Shown here piece by piece: positions 53,230 to 61,884 of a DNA stretch of 64,000 bases; the first letter of the stretch is position 1; each line of letters opens with the position of its first letter. This stretch comes from Bacteroidota bacterium (GTDB lineage Bacteria; Bacteroidota; Bacteroidia; Chitinophagales; Chitinophagaceae): contig JAFDXO010000079.1 in the NCBI GenBank assembly GCA_018267925.1, positions 1 to 64,000 of the forward strand, read 5' to 3'. A program made the position numbers and the translations under genes. The notes beneath the pieces were generated by a model. The model did no database searches. It was not told the origin of the DNA and worked only from the letters and a program-made list of their open reading frames with translations.

Positions 53230-53745
53230 ATGCCGATTATCCTTCCTGTAAAAGATATTCATCCACAAATTCCTGAAGATTGTTTTGTAGCTCCAAATGC
53301 TACCATTGTTGGTGATGTAATAATGGGAACATCCTGTTCCGTATGGTTTAATGCAGTGATTCGCGGCGATGTCAATAGCATTCGCATAGGCAATAAAGTA
53401 AACATTCAAGATGGGGCATGTATTCATTGTACTTATCAGAAAACAAAAACCATAATTGGCAATAATGTATCTATCGGACATCATGCCTTAGTGCATGGTT
53501 GCACCGTAGAAGACAATGTGCTGATTGGGATGGGTGCTATTGTGATGGACGGTGTTCGAATAGGCAGCAATAGTATTATAGCTGCTGGGGCAGTTGTGCT
53601 TGAAAATACGATTGTGCCGGCCGGTAGCATCTTTGCCGGTGTACCTGCAAAGAAAGTGAAGGACATCAGTCAAGAATTGTTGCAAGGAGAAGTAGAGCGA
53701 ATAGCCAATAATTATGTGATGTATAGCAGTTGGTTTAAAGATTAA
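53230..53745 (+). CDS. Gamma-carbonic-anhydrase-like hexapeptide protein (YrdA/PaaY group)
   Basis: About 171 residues from ATG 53230 (the longer frame uses TTG at 53203). Repeating hexapeptides ('GDVIMGTSCSVWFNAVIRGDVNSIRIG', 'VLIGMGAIVMDGVRIGSNS') form a left-handed beta-helix. Candidate metal histidines sit in 'ACIHC' and 'IGHHALVHGC'. The group contains active gamma-carbonic anhydrases and metal-dependent thioesterase-like relatives, so the reaction is uncertain. Confidence 0.88.
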   Translation: MPIILPVKDIHPQIPEDCFVAPNATIVGDVIMGTSCSVWFNAVIRGDVNSIRIGNKVNIQDGACIHCTYQKTKTIIGNNVSIGHHALVHGCTVEDNVLIGMGAIVMDGVRIGSNSIIAAGAVVLENTIVPAGSIFAGVPAKKVKDISQELLQGEVERIANNYVMYSSWFKD

Positions 53746-53796
53746 CATTTTTCGGAGCGAAATATTATTCCGAATACTGCGTTAGTTATCGCACAT

Positions 53797-53804
53797 TAAC
53801 TTTG
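53797..53804 (+). promoter_or_regulatory. Promoter -7 box of the TBDR-DUF4249 operon
   Basis: TAACTTTG at 53797-53804, 31 nt before ATG 53836. No TTTG at -33. Confidence 0.45.
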
Positions 53805-53835
53805 CACACCATTTATTTCAATCATTACATACCCC

Positions 53836-56151
53836 ATGCACTTCAGATTTTTATTGACCTTCTTATTATTTCCATTATTTGCTTTTAGCCAAAACCATAC
53901 CATCAGTGGCAATGTAAAAGATGCTGCAAATGGAGAAGACATTATTGGTGCTATTGTGTCGGTGAAAGGACAACCCGACAAAGGTGCTGCTACCAACAGT
54001 TATGGCTTTTATTCTTTAACGCTTCCTGCTGGAAACTACACTCTGGTATATCAATATGTGGGCTACAAGAGTAAGGAAGAAACACTGACACTTGCTGCTA
54101 ACCAAGTGATAAACATTAATTTATCAGTGTCCTCAAAAGATTTAGATGAGGTAGTAGTGCGCACAGAACGAGCAGATAAAAATGTGAGCAGTACGCAGAT
54201 GGGTGCTTTTAAATTAGATCCCAAACAAATTGAATCAGTACCGGTTCTTTTCGGTGAAAAAGACATCATTAAGACGTTGCAATTAACACCCGGTGTAAAA
54301 GCCGCCGGTGAAGGGAATGCAGGATTTTATGTACGTGGTGGTGCTGCAGACCAAAACCTTATTCTGTTAGACGAAGCACCTGTCTATAATGCTTCTCACA
54401 TGCTGGGCTTTTTTTCTGTTTTTAATTCCGATGCACTAAAAGATGTTACCTTATATAAGGGAGCCATTCCGGCAGAATTTGGTGGTCGTGGGTCTTCTGT
54501 TTTGGATGTGAAAATGCGCGATGGAAACAGTAAAAAATATAGTGCATCCGGCGGTATCGGATTAATTGCTTCACGCCTTACATTAGAAGGTCCTATCGTT
54601 AAAGACAAAGGCTCTTTCATCATTTCAGGGCGCAGAACTTATGCTGACTTATTCTTAAAACTATCGAATAATGACCGCATTAAAAACTCAAAATTATACT
54701 TCTATGACCTGAACGTGAAAGCCAATTACCAACTTGGTAAAAAAGACAGGCTTTTTCTTTCCGGATATTTTGGTCGGGATGTTTTTGGTTTTAGCAATGT
54801 ATTTGGCTTCGATTGGGGAAATTCTACTGCAACCCTTCGTTGGAACCATATCTTAAGCAGCAAGATTTTTTCCAACACTTCTTTGATCTTTAGTAACTAT
54901 AACTATCGAATCAAAATCAACACCAGCAATCAAGACCTCACTATCACATCTGCTATTCAAGACTGGAATCTCAAACAAGACTTTTCTTTTACCCCAAACC
55001 CTAATAACAATATCAAATTTGGCTTCAACCTGATTGATCACACGTTTAAACCCGGAAGCATAAAAGCCGGTGCCAATAGTAATTTCAACAATCAAGAACT
55101 GAGTGGACGCAAAGCCTTAGAAGGTGCGATCTATGTGCAGAACGATATGCGAATCACTGATAAATTAGGTGTTCAGTATGGAATTCGTTATTCAGGTTTT
55201 GATTTTATGGGCTCTGCTATTGCTTATTCATTTGATGCTGATGGAAACAAGATTGGCGAAAAGCAGTATAGCAAAGGACAAAGCATTACCTATTATGATG
55301 GATGGGAACCACGAATTTCAGCACGCTATGAATTGAACAACGTAAGTTCTGTGAAAGCTGCATACAACCGAAACTTTCAATACCTCCACTTACTCTCAAA
55401 TTCCACTACCTCTTCTCCAACCGATTTGTGGGTACCCAGTAGTAATAATGTAAAGCCACAAATAGTAGATCAATACTCAGCCGGATACTTCCGAAACTTC
55501 AAAGACAATAGGTATGAAGTGTCAGTTGAGGGATATTATAAAACTTTACAAAATCAAATTGATTATCGAAATGGTGCCGACTTAGTGTTCAATGAATTAG
55601 TAGAAGGAGAATTAGTGTATGGCAAAGGAAGAGCCTATGGTGTAGAATTGTTAGTGCGAAAAAACATAGGGCGACTTTCCGGCTGGGTGAGTTATACATG
55701 GTCGCGCTCACTACGCAAATTTGATGCTATCAATCAAGGCAAAGAATTTCCTGCACGCCAAGATCGCATACATGATATAGCCATTGTGGTTATGTACGAC
55801 TTATCTAAAAAGCTAAAAATTTCGGGTAACTGGGTTTATTATACCGGCAGTGCCGTAACCTTTCCATCGGGTAGATATAACCTCAATGGAATGCAGGTTC
55901 CTTATTTCACGGAAAGAAATGGTTATCGAATGCCCGCCTATCATCGCTTAGACTTGGGGTTGACTTGGATTACCAAAAAAACAGAACGAACAGAACGTAG
56001 TTGGAATTTCTCCCTATACAATGCTTATGGTCGTCAAAATGCCTATTCCATCAGCTTTCAAGAAAACCCGGACAATCCTCAGCAAACCCAAGCCGTTCAA
56101 GTTTCTTTGTTTACTTGGGTTCCCGCTATTACGTACAATTTTAAATTCTAA
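53836..56151 (+). CDS. TonB-dependent receptor (DUF4249-partnered type)
   Basis: 771 residues. Signal peptide 'LLTFLLFPLFAFSQ', a CarboxypepD_reg-like domain ('TISGNVKDAANGEDIIGAIV', to about 105), the plug ('VPVLFGEKDIIKTLQLTPGV', 'FYVRGGAADQNLILLDEAPVYN', 'GAIPAEFGGRGSSVLDVKM') and a barrel of the size usual for siderophore-type receptors, ending 'YNFKF'. The gene for a DUF4249 lipoprotein lies 8 bp downstream, a recurrent partnership in Bacteroidota. The ligand is unknown. Confidence 0.92.
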   Translation: MHFRFLLTFLLFPLFAFSQNHTISGNVKDAANGEDIIGAIVSVKGQPDKGAATNSYGFYSLTLPAGNYTLVYQYVGYKSKEETLTLAANQVININLSVSSKDLDEVVVRTERADKNVSSTQMGAFKLDPKQIESVPVLFGEKDIIKTLQLTPGVKAAGEGNAGFYVRGGAADQNLILLDEAPVYNASHMLGFFSVFNSDALKDVTLYKGAIPAEFGGRGSSVLDVKMRDGNSKKYSASGGIGLIASRLTLEGPIVKDKGSFIISGRRTYADLFLKLSNNDRIKNSKLYFYDLNVKANYQLGKKDRLFLSGYFGRDVFGFSNVFGFDWGNSTATLRWNHILSSKIFSNTSLIFSNYNYRIKINTSNQDLTITSAIQDWNLKQDFSFTPNPNNNIKFGFNLIDHTFKPGSIKAGANSNFNNQELSGRKALEGAIYVQNDMRITDKLGVQYGIRYSGFDFMGSAIAYSFDADGNKIGEKQYSKGQSITYYDGWEPRISARYELNNVSSVKAAYNRNFQYLHLLSNSTTSSPTDLWVPSSNNVKPQIVDQYSAGYFRNFKDNRYEVSVEGYYKTLQNQIDYRNGADLVFNELVEGELVYGKGRAYGVELLVRKNIGRLSGWVSYTWSRSLRKFDAINQGKEFPARQDRIHDIAIVVMYDLSKKLKISGNWVYYTGSAVTFPSGRYNLNGMQVPYFTERNGYRMPAYHRLDLGLTWITKKTERTERSWNFSLYNAYGRQNAYSISFQENPDNPQQTQAVQVSLFTWVPAITYNFKF

Positions 56152-56159
56152 GAACTCCT

Positions 56160-56948
56160 ATGAACAAAATACTTTTAACACTTTCCGCAGTACTCCTATT
56201 TTTGACCTCCTGCGAAAAAGTAGTCAATATAAACCTCAACAATGCTTCGCCACAATATGTTGTTGAAGGAGTGGTATATGCCGGAACAGATACGGCTCGT
56301 GTGCGCTTGGCAAAAACCACTGATTATTATGGCATTTCACCTCAACAAATACTAACTCATGCAACTGTTACCCTAAGTGATGATGTTGGTAACAGTTTGG
56401 TTTTACCATATATTGTTGGGGATTCTTGCTATCAACTTCCGGGCTTCACAGCCATTTCGGGTCGAAAATATTCTATTCATGTATTGGTTGATGGGCTTAC
56501 CATTCAAGGAAGCAGTACGCTTCAACCGCCCGTACCAATTGATAGTGTTTCTATCGTGTATAAAACAGATGGATTTAGAGGGGCAGGGTATGAAGTGGCA
56601 ACAAATATTAGCGATCCGGCAAACACACCCAATTATTATCGGTTAGTAACCACAATAAACGACACCTTACAAAACCAACCTAAAGACCTTTATTTATTCA
56701 ATGACAAGTATAATGATGGGAAACATATTCGCACGGCACTTAAACGGCGGTTTAAATCGGGCGACAAAATCACCCTTGAACTGAGAACCATGGACGCTGC
56801 CGTTTATGATTTTTTTACCAGCTTACGAGATGCATTGAACAATCAAAATGGACCCGCACCGGCCAATCCAAACACCAATTTGATTGGTGGTGCATTGGGC
56901 TATTTCGGAACTTTCGCTCGATCAAAAGTAAGTATTATAGTGCCTTAA
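56160..56948 (+). CDS. DUF4249 lipoprotein, TBDR partner
   Basis: 262 residues with a lipoprotein signal ('LLFLTSC' lipobox, then EK). 'NINLNNASPQYVVEGVVYAG' and 'TDTARVRLAKTTDYYG' mark the DUF4249 family, thought to act as outer-membrane accessory proteins of TBDRs, though this is not demonstrated here. The gene is 8 bp after the TBDR and shares its promoter. It stops 5 bp before the convergent CoA-transferase stop. Confidence 0.85.
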   Translation: MNKILLTLSAVLLFLTSCEKVVNINLNNASPQYVVEGVVYAGTDTARVRLAKTTDYYGISPQQILTHATVTLSDDVGNSLVLPYIVGDSCYQLPGFTAISGRKYSIHVLVDGLTIQGSSTLQPPVPIDSVSIVYKTDGFRGAGYEVATNISDPANTPNYYRLVTTINDTLQNQPKDLYLFNDKYNDGKHIRTALKRRFKSGDKITLELRTMDAAVYDFFTSLRDALNNQNGPAPANPNTNLIGGALGYFGTFARSKVSIIVP

Positions 56949-56953
56949 TTTTT

Positions 56954-58234
56954 TCAACATTTCCCAAACCGCTCTCGGGTTGCTCGTTCTAAAGCTTCCC
57001 GATGATTGGGATGAGCAATACTGGTTAGCAGTTTTGCCCGTTGCTCCATGTTTTTACCGTAAAGATTTACAACACCATATTCCGTTACTACATAATGAAC
57101 GTGACCTCGGGTTGTAACAACACCTGCCCCCGGTTTTAACAATGGTGTTATTCGTGAAATTCCTTTTCCTGTTTGTGAAGGAATGGCAATAATTGCTTTT
57201 CCACCTTCAGATAATGATGCTCCTCGCATAAAATCCATTTGTCCACCTATGCCTGAATATTGATACAATCCGATTGAATCTGAACAAACTTGTCCCGTAA
57301 GATCTATTTCAATTGCACTGTTGATAGCTACTACACGAGGATTTTGACGAATTACTGCGGTATCGTTCACATAAGTAACATCCATAAAAACAACAAAAGG
57401 ATTATCATGTACAAAGTCATACAATTTTTGAGTTCCAGCTACAAAGGTTGTTACCATTTTCCCCGGACGAATCTTTTTTCTTTCATTGGTTATTACTCCG
57501 CTTTCCACCAAAGGAATGACCCCATCCGAAAACATTTCTGTGTGAACACCTAATGCTTTATGTCCCGAAAGTGCTTTCAATACAGCATTCGGAATGGCTC
57601 CAATTCCCATTTGAAGAGTAGCACCATCTTCTATCAATTCTGCTACATGTCTTCCAATTTGCACAGATGCTTCATCCAGCTTATCATCGTAATTTACTTC
57701 CGGCAATGTGGTATCTTCCCAAACCATTGCTGCAAATGAAGAGCAATGCACAAAGCCATCACCTTGTGTTCGGGGCATCTGTGGATTTACTTGCGCTATA
57801 ACTTTTTTCGCTGTTTTAACAGCAGTCAAAGCTGCATCTACAGAAGTACCCAACGTGCAATATCCATGTTCATCAGGCGGGGAGACATGCACCATAGCTA
57901 TATCCAGCGGTAGATAGCCGTTGGAAAACAAACGAGGTATTTCGCTTAAAAAAACCGGTATATAATCCCCCTGATCGCTATTTACCCAACCCCTAACATT
58001 GGCTGAGACAAATAGTGAATTCAAATAAAAACTGTTCTTGACCTCGGGTCTATCCCAATCAATAGCACCAAATGTTGAAATGGCGACAATTTCTACATTC
58101 GAAATTGAGCCTCCTCGGTCAAGCAAACTATTGACCAATTTTAACGGTGTAGCTGCGCTGCCATGAATGAATACTCGGTTTCCACTTTCAACCATTTTTA
58201 CGGCTTCTTTCGCGCTGATATATTGAGGTTCCAT
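56954..58234 (-). CDS. Acetyl-CoA hydrolase/transferase family CoA-transferase
   Basis: 426 residues. It moves CoA between acyl groups (4-hydroxybutyrate, acetate and similar). The catalytic Glu is probably E233 in 'LGVHTEMFSDGVIPL'; 'LQMGIGAIPNAVLKALSGHK' and 'GIGGQMDFMRGASLSEGGKAIIA' are family hallmarks. The exact acid is uncertain; 4-hydroxybutyrate CoA-transferase and acetate:succinate types look alike. It is divergent from the second TBDR. Confidence 0.88.
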   Translation of the reverse strand: MEPQYISAKEAVKMVESGNRVFIHGSAATPLKLVNSLLDRGGSISNVEIVAISTFGAIDWDRPEVKNSFYLNSLFVSANVRGWVNSDQGDYIPVFLSEIPRLFSNGYLPLDIAMVHVSPPDEHGYCTLGTSVDAALTAVKTAKKVIAQVNPQMPRTQGDGFVHCSSFAAMVWEDTTLPEVNYDDKLDEASVQIGRHVAELIEDGATLQMGIGAIPNAVLKALSGHKALGVHTEMFSDGVIPLVESGVITNERKKIRPGKMVTTFVAGTQKLYDFVHDNPFVVFMDVTYVNDTAVIRQNPRVVAINSAIEIDLTGQVCSDSIGLYQYSGIGGQMDFMRGASLSEGGKAIIAIPSQTGKGISRITPLLKPGAGVVTTRGHVHYVVTEYGVVNLYGKNMEQRAKLLTSIAHPNHREALERATRERFGKC

Positions 58235-58304
58235 TGGGGCGCAAATCTAAGTAGTAATCATTGGCGGTTCGCCGATAATTCATTTCTATTTACCGAAAAA
58301 GTTA

Positions 58305-58335
58305 CTTGTTCATATTCCTCATAGAAATAGTTTTG
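58305..58335 (+). promoter_or_regulatory. Promoter of second TBDR
   Basis: CTTG (58305-58308), a 19-bp spacer and TAGTTTTG (58328-58335) fit the Bacteroidota promoter with one -33 mismatch; 14 nt before the TBDR start. Confidence 0.55.
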
Positions 58336-58349
58336 CGCCCTTAATACAC

Positions 58350-60548
58350 GTGAAAATGAAACTACTCCATACACTACTCTTTCTTTTTTGCTGTTTTACG
58401 GTAAAAGCTCAGATTACCCTTAGTGGCAAAGTCTTAGACAATAAAGGCAACCCTATTGTAGGGGCCAGCGTTTATCTCGACAATACCTTAGACGGATCTT
58501 CAACAGACTCATCAGGTAAGTTTAGATTCAATACCTCAGAAAAAGGAACCCAAACAATTGTGGCAACTGCCGTTGGTTTTTCAAATGCCGGAATGCCGCT
58601 GACCCTATTGGGAGACAAGGCAGATATAAACTTAACCCTGAAAAGCACTGCCAAAACTTTAGAAGAAGTAACCATTACGGCCGGTGCTTTTGAAGCAAGC
58701 AATGATAAAGACAAAACCGTATTGAAACCGCTTGATATAGTTACCACTGCCGGTAGTCAGGCAGACGTAATCAAAGCCATAGAAACCTTACCGGGAATAC
58801 AAAAGCAGGGAACACAAAACGGGCTGTTTGTTCGTGGTGGTGATGCCAGTGAAGCTGCCTTTGTAGTGGATGGCATGGTGGTTCAAAATGCGTTTTTTAG
58901 TGGACCTCCGGGTGTGGCTACACGAAGTCGTTTTAATGCTTTTCAATTTAAAGGTGTTTCCTTTAGCAGTGGCGGATATAGTGCTCGATATGGACAAGCA
59001 CTCTCTTCAGTGTTGGAATTAAACACTCTGGATTTACCAGAAAAATCAACCATAAATTTAGGTATAAACATGGCCGGTGTATATGCCAGTGGAAGCAAGC
59101 TATGGAAAAAAAGTGGTGGTGATATCACCGGCTTTTATAACAACTTGCAGCCTTTTTATGGATTGGCAAAAACCAACTTTGATTATTATAACGTTCCTAA
59201 AGGCTATGGCGGATCTGCACGCTATGCCTTTCAACCCAACAAAAATGCTCTGGTGAAAGCCTTAGTAAGCATAAATCATTTTGCCAGTGGAATAGGTATT
59301 CCCAATCCGGGTGTTCCGGGTACAACTATTCGCTATGGATTGCAAAATGACAACTATAGTGGACAAGCATCTTTTAAACAAACCCTGAAAAATAAATGGT
59401 TGATATTTGCTGCCGGTGCTATTAGTTACAACCACGACCAAAGCACTTTTGATACTATTCCTGGAGCATTGACGGAACAACGCGCTCAAGGACGATTAGA
59501 AGCCAAATATATTATTACCAATCGCCTAAACGTATTATTAGGCTCCGACTTTCAACACTTCACGGTAAACAATCGCTTCGATACATTTACCCGTTCCATC
59601 AATGAAAGCATTATTTCCGGCTATGCAGAGGCAGAATGGGTTCCGGTATATTGGCTTGCATTCAAGCCCGGTCTGCGTTTCGAGCATAGTGCTTTACTTC
59701 AAGAAAACAATCTTGCTCCTCGATTAGCATTAGCCATTAAGACAGGAAAAAACGCTCAGGTTTCATTAGCTTCCGGTATTTTCTACCAAAACCCTGACTA
59801 TTTGTATTTATACACCGTTGCTCCTTACCATCAGCAATTGGGCTTTCAGCGAGCCATCCACTATATTGCAAACTATCAATGGCAGAAAAATGACCGTACT
59901 TTTCGTATTGAAGGATACTACAAAGATTATTCAAGTTTAATGCGCGAACATTATACTAATCCCGACAGTGTTGCTTATGATCCTAATTCATTTCGCACCC
60001 TAAGTCAAAATCTGCAAAACACCCGTTTTGTTCTTGACAACAGCGGCTTTGGCTATGCAACCGGTGCAGAGATTTTTTGGCGTGATAAGAAAAGTATCAA
60101 AAATGCAGATTATTGGATTTCTTATAGCTACATCAATACACAACGACTATTTAGGAATTATCTTTCAGAAGCTATGCCCGATTTTGTGGCAACCCATAAC
60201 CTCAACATAGTTGCCAAATACTTTATCGAAAAGTTGCAAACCCAAATAAATGCTACTTATAGTTTTGCCAGCGGAAGACCATACTACAACCCATCTAATC
60301 CTACTTTTTTGGGCGATCGTACGCCCGATTATCAGAATTTAGCCTTTACGATCAATTATTTACGATCAATTAAGAAGTGGTTTACCGTAATTTACGCCGG
60401 CGTTGATAATGTTACGAACAACAAAAACATATTCGGATATCGGTATGCTACTGATGGCACTCGTTTTCCAATGGTTCCGGCATTGTATCGCTCTTTCTTT
60501 GTAGGGATCAATATGTCTCTAAGTCAATTTGATAAAGACGAACTATAA
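58350..60548 (+). CDS. TonB-dependent receptor
   Basis: 732 residues (ATG 58350; a second ATG at 58356 is close). Signal peptide 'LLFLFCCFTVKAQ', CarboxypepD_reg-like domain ('TLSGKVLDNKGNPIVGASVYL'), plug ('VIKAIETLPGIQKQGTQNGLFVRGGDASEAAFVVDGMVV', 'SGGYSARYGQALSSVLEL') and a barrel ending at 'GINMSLSQFDKDEL', where the usual terminal aromatic residue is replaced by a charged tail. The 94-residue orphan follows 15 bp downstream. Confidence 0.9.
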   Translation: MKMKLLHTLLFLFCCFTVKAQITLSGKVLDNKGNPIVGASVYLDNTLDGSSTDSSGKFRFNTSEKGTQTIVATAVGFSNAGMPLTLLGDKADINLTLKSTAKTLEEVTITAGAFEASNDKDKTVLKPLDIVTTAGSQADVIKAIETLPGIQKQGTQNGLFVRGGDASEAAFVVDGMVVQNAFFSGPPGVATRSRFNAFQFKGVSFSSGGYSARYGQALSSVLELNTLDLPEKSTINLGINMAGVYASGSKLWKKSGGDITGFYNNLQPFYGLAKTNFDYYNVPKGYGGSARYAFQPNKNALVKALVSINHFASGIGIPNPGVPGTTIRYGLQNDNYSGQASFKQTLKNKWLIFAAGAISYNHDQSTFDTIPGALTEQRAQGRLEAKYIITNRLNVLLGSDFQHFTVNNRFDTFTRSINESIISGYAEAEWVPVYWLAFKPGLRFEHSALLQENNLAPRLALAIKTGKNAQVSLASGIFYQNPDYLYLYTVAPYHQQLGFQRAIHYIANYQWQKNDRTFRIEGYYKDYSSLMREHYTNPDSVAYDPNSFRTLSQNLQNTRFVLDNSGFGYATGAEIFWRDKKSIKNADYWISYSYINTQRLFRNYLSEAMPDFVATHNLNIVAKYFIEKLQTQINATYSFASGRPYYNPSNPTFLGDRTPDYQNLAFTINYLRSIKKWFTVIYAGVDNVTNNKNIFGYRYATDGTRFPMVPALYRSFFVGINMSLSQFDKDEL

Positions 60549-60563
60549 CTTTAAGATTTTCTG

Positions 60564-60848
60564 ATGACAGCAATAAACACAAACTTCAACTTCACCGTAA
60601 AAGTGAACGACATACATTATGGCGGTGAATTTTTTTATCAAAATGTAGAAATAGAATTGGCATCGCTTCGGTTTAAATCAACCCATTGTGCCATAGAGCA
60701 AGTGAGTTATTTCAGAAATATAGCCGGACGCTGGACTTGTTGGGATGTTCAACTCAACCGCCCAAAAACTGAAACAGATCAAACTTTATACACTTTATTT
60801 ACAGAAGTGTATGGCTTATCTCTTTTACAAGCTGACCTCTATTCTTAA
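60564..60848 (+). CDS. Unknown 94-residue protein behind TBDR
   Basis: I do not recognise this protein. It has no signal peptide or membrane segment and is mostly beta-rich ('FNFTVKVNDIHYGGEFFYQ', 'CAIEQVSYFRNIAGRWTCWDV'), with two cysteines. Its position 15 bp after a TBDR stop suggests co-transcription. No known motif is visible. Confidence 0.6.
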   Translation: MTAINTNFNFTVKVNDIHYGGEFFYQNVEIELASLRFKSTHCAIEQVSYFRNIAGRWTCWDVQLNRPKTETDQTLYTLFTEVYGLSLLQADLYS

Positions 60849-60888
60849 CCTTATTGAAAAATCTTAAAAATAAATTTTTTAGGCGGCT

Positions 60889-60920
60889 ATTGCTTTAATA
60901 AAAAGCTACCGCTACATTTG
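60889..60920 (+). promoter_or_regulatory. Promoter of barrel protein gene
   Basis: ATTG (60889-60892), a 20-bp spacer and TACATTTG (60913-60920); 25 nt before ATG 60946. Confidence 0.5.
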
Positions 60921-60945
60921 TTCATTCAAAACCGACATATTTTAT

Positions 60946-61728
60946 ATGAAGAAAGTTCTCTTTGCTGTACTCGCCGCAGGTGTAGTTTCTACAGCACAGG
61001 CGCAAAAGGCAGGCAGCATTTTGGTTTATGGCGACGCTTCTTACAACGCAGCCAAGCAAACTGATGATGATGGATTGCCCGGCACTCCGGATGTAATCAC
61101 TAAAAATCGCACTTGGAATTTCACACCCGGTGTAGGTTATCAATTTAACAAAAACTGGACAGTAGGTCTAAATTTTGGTATTTCCGGCACACAGCAAATA
61201 ATTGACAATGGCGTTCTTACTTCAAATAACCGCATTCGCGAAATTCAAGTAGGACCATTTGTTCGTTATACAACACCAATTAACCGCACATTTTTCGTAT
61301 TTCAACAAATCAATATCTCCTACCTGAATGGCAAACGCACCAATCATAGTGGCGCACCGGGCGTAGCAGATGTAATAGACACTTACAATGGATTTGGTAT
61401 CAACTGGATGCCGGCAGTAGGTGTTAACTTCACAAAATATATGGCTTTGAATTTCGGCTTTGGCGGCTTAGGATATGAGAAGAAAAATTGGGATTTTGAT
61501 GGTCCGGCTTCTCGTGTAAATTCAAACTTCATGTTCACTTTTGGACAACAATTTCACGTAGGTATCTCGGCTAATTTGGGCGGCAAATCTCATACACACG
61601 GACATCATGCAGAGCCTGGTATGGAGCGTCGTCATATTGACACTAGCGATGATAGCGAAGATGTTGCACCAAAAGCAAAAACAAAAGGAAAGAAGAGCAA
61701 GTCTAACTCTTCAGATATTGATGAATAA
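60946..61728 (+). CDS. Outer-membrane beta-barrel protein
   Basis: 260 residues. Signal peptide 'KKVLFAVLAAGVVSTAQAQ', then barrel strands ('GSILVYGDASYNAAK', 'WNFTPGVGYQFNKNWTVGLNFGIS', 'FVRYTTPINRTFFVFQQINISYL') of the OMP_b-brl type. After the last strand ('FHVGISANLGG') there is a low-complexity His/Lys/Ser/acidic tail of about 45 residues ('SHTHGHHAEP' and a Lys/Ser-rich 'KTKGKKSKSN'), probably disordered and periplasmic. A terminator follows. Confidence 0.75.
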   Translation: MKKVLFAVLAAGVVSTAQAQKAGSILVYGDASYNAAKQTDDDGLPGTPDVITKNRTWNFTPGVGYQFNKNWTVGLNFGISGTQQIIDNGVLTSNNRIREIQVGPFVRYTTPINRTFFVFQQINISYLNGKRTNHSGAPGVADVIDTYNGFGINWMPAVGVNFTKYMALNFGFGGLGYEKKNWDFDGPASRVNSNFMFTFGQQFHVGISANLGGKSHTHGHHAEPGMERRHIDTSDDSEDVAPKAKTKGKKSKSNSSDIDE

Positions 61729-61753
61729 TCCATTCTACTTTTTTTCAAGAAAG

Positions 61754-61780
61754 AAGCAGCTCAATTCGGGCTGCTTTTTC
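61754..61780 (+). terminator. Intrinsic terminator after barrel gene
   Basis: AAGCAGC (61754-61760) pairs with GCTGCTT (61770-61776), with a 9-nt loop, followed by a T-run. Confidence 0.75.
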
Positions 61781-61817
61781 TATTTCAACCAATATGAGTA
61801 TTGGCCATAGCATTTTG

Positions 61818-61825
61818 TACCTTTG
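61818..61825 (+). promoter_or_regulatory. Promoter -7 box of icmF
   Basis: TACCTTTG, 59 nt upstream of the icmF ATG at 61885; no clear -33. The leader is too short for a typical cobalamin riboswitch and I see no B12-box sequence. Confidence 0.45.
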
Positions 61826-61884
61826 TCGCCCGTTTTCTCTCTATTACGAGATTAGTTTGTAGTTTACCTACCAATTGAATATTT

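Noticed and set aside
61826..61884. Cobalamin riboswitch in the icmF leader
   Set aside because: The leader is too short and no B12-box or matching stems are visible.
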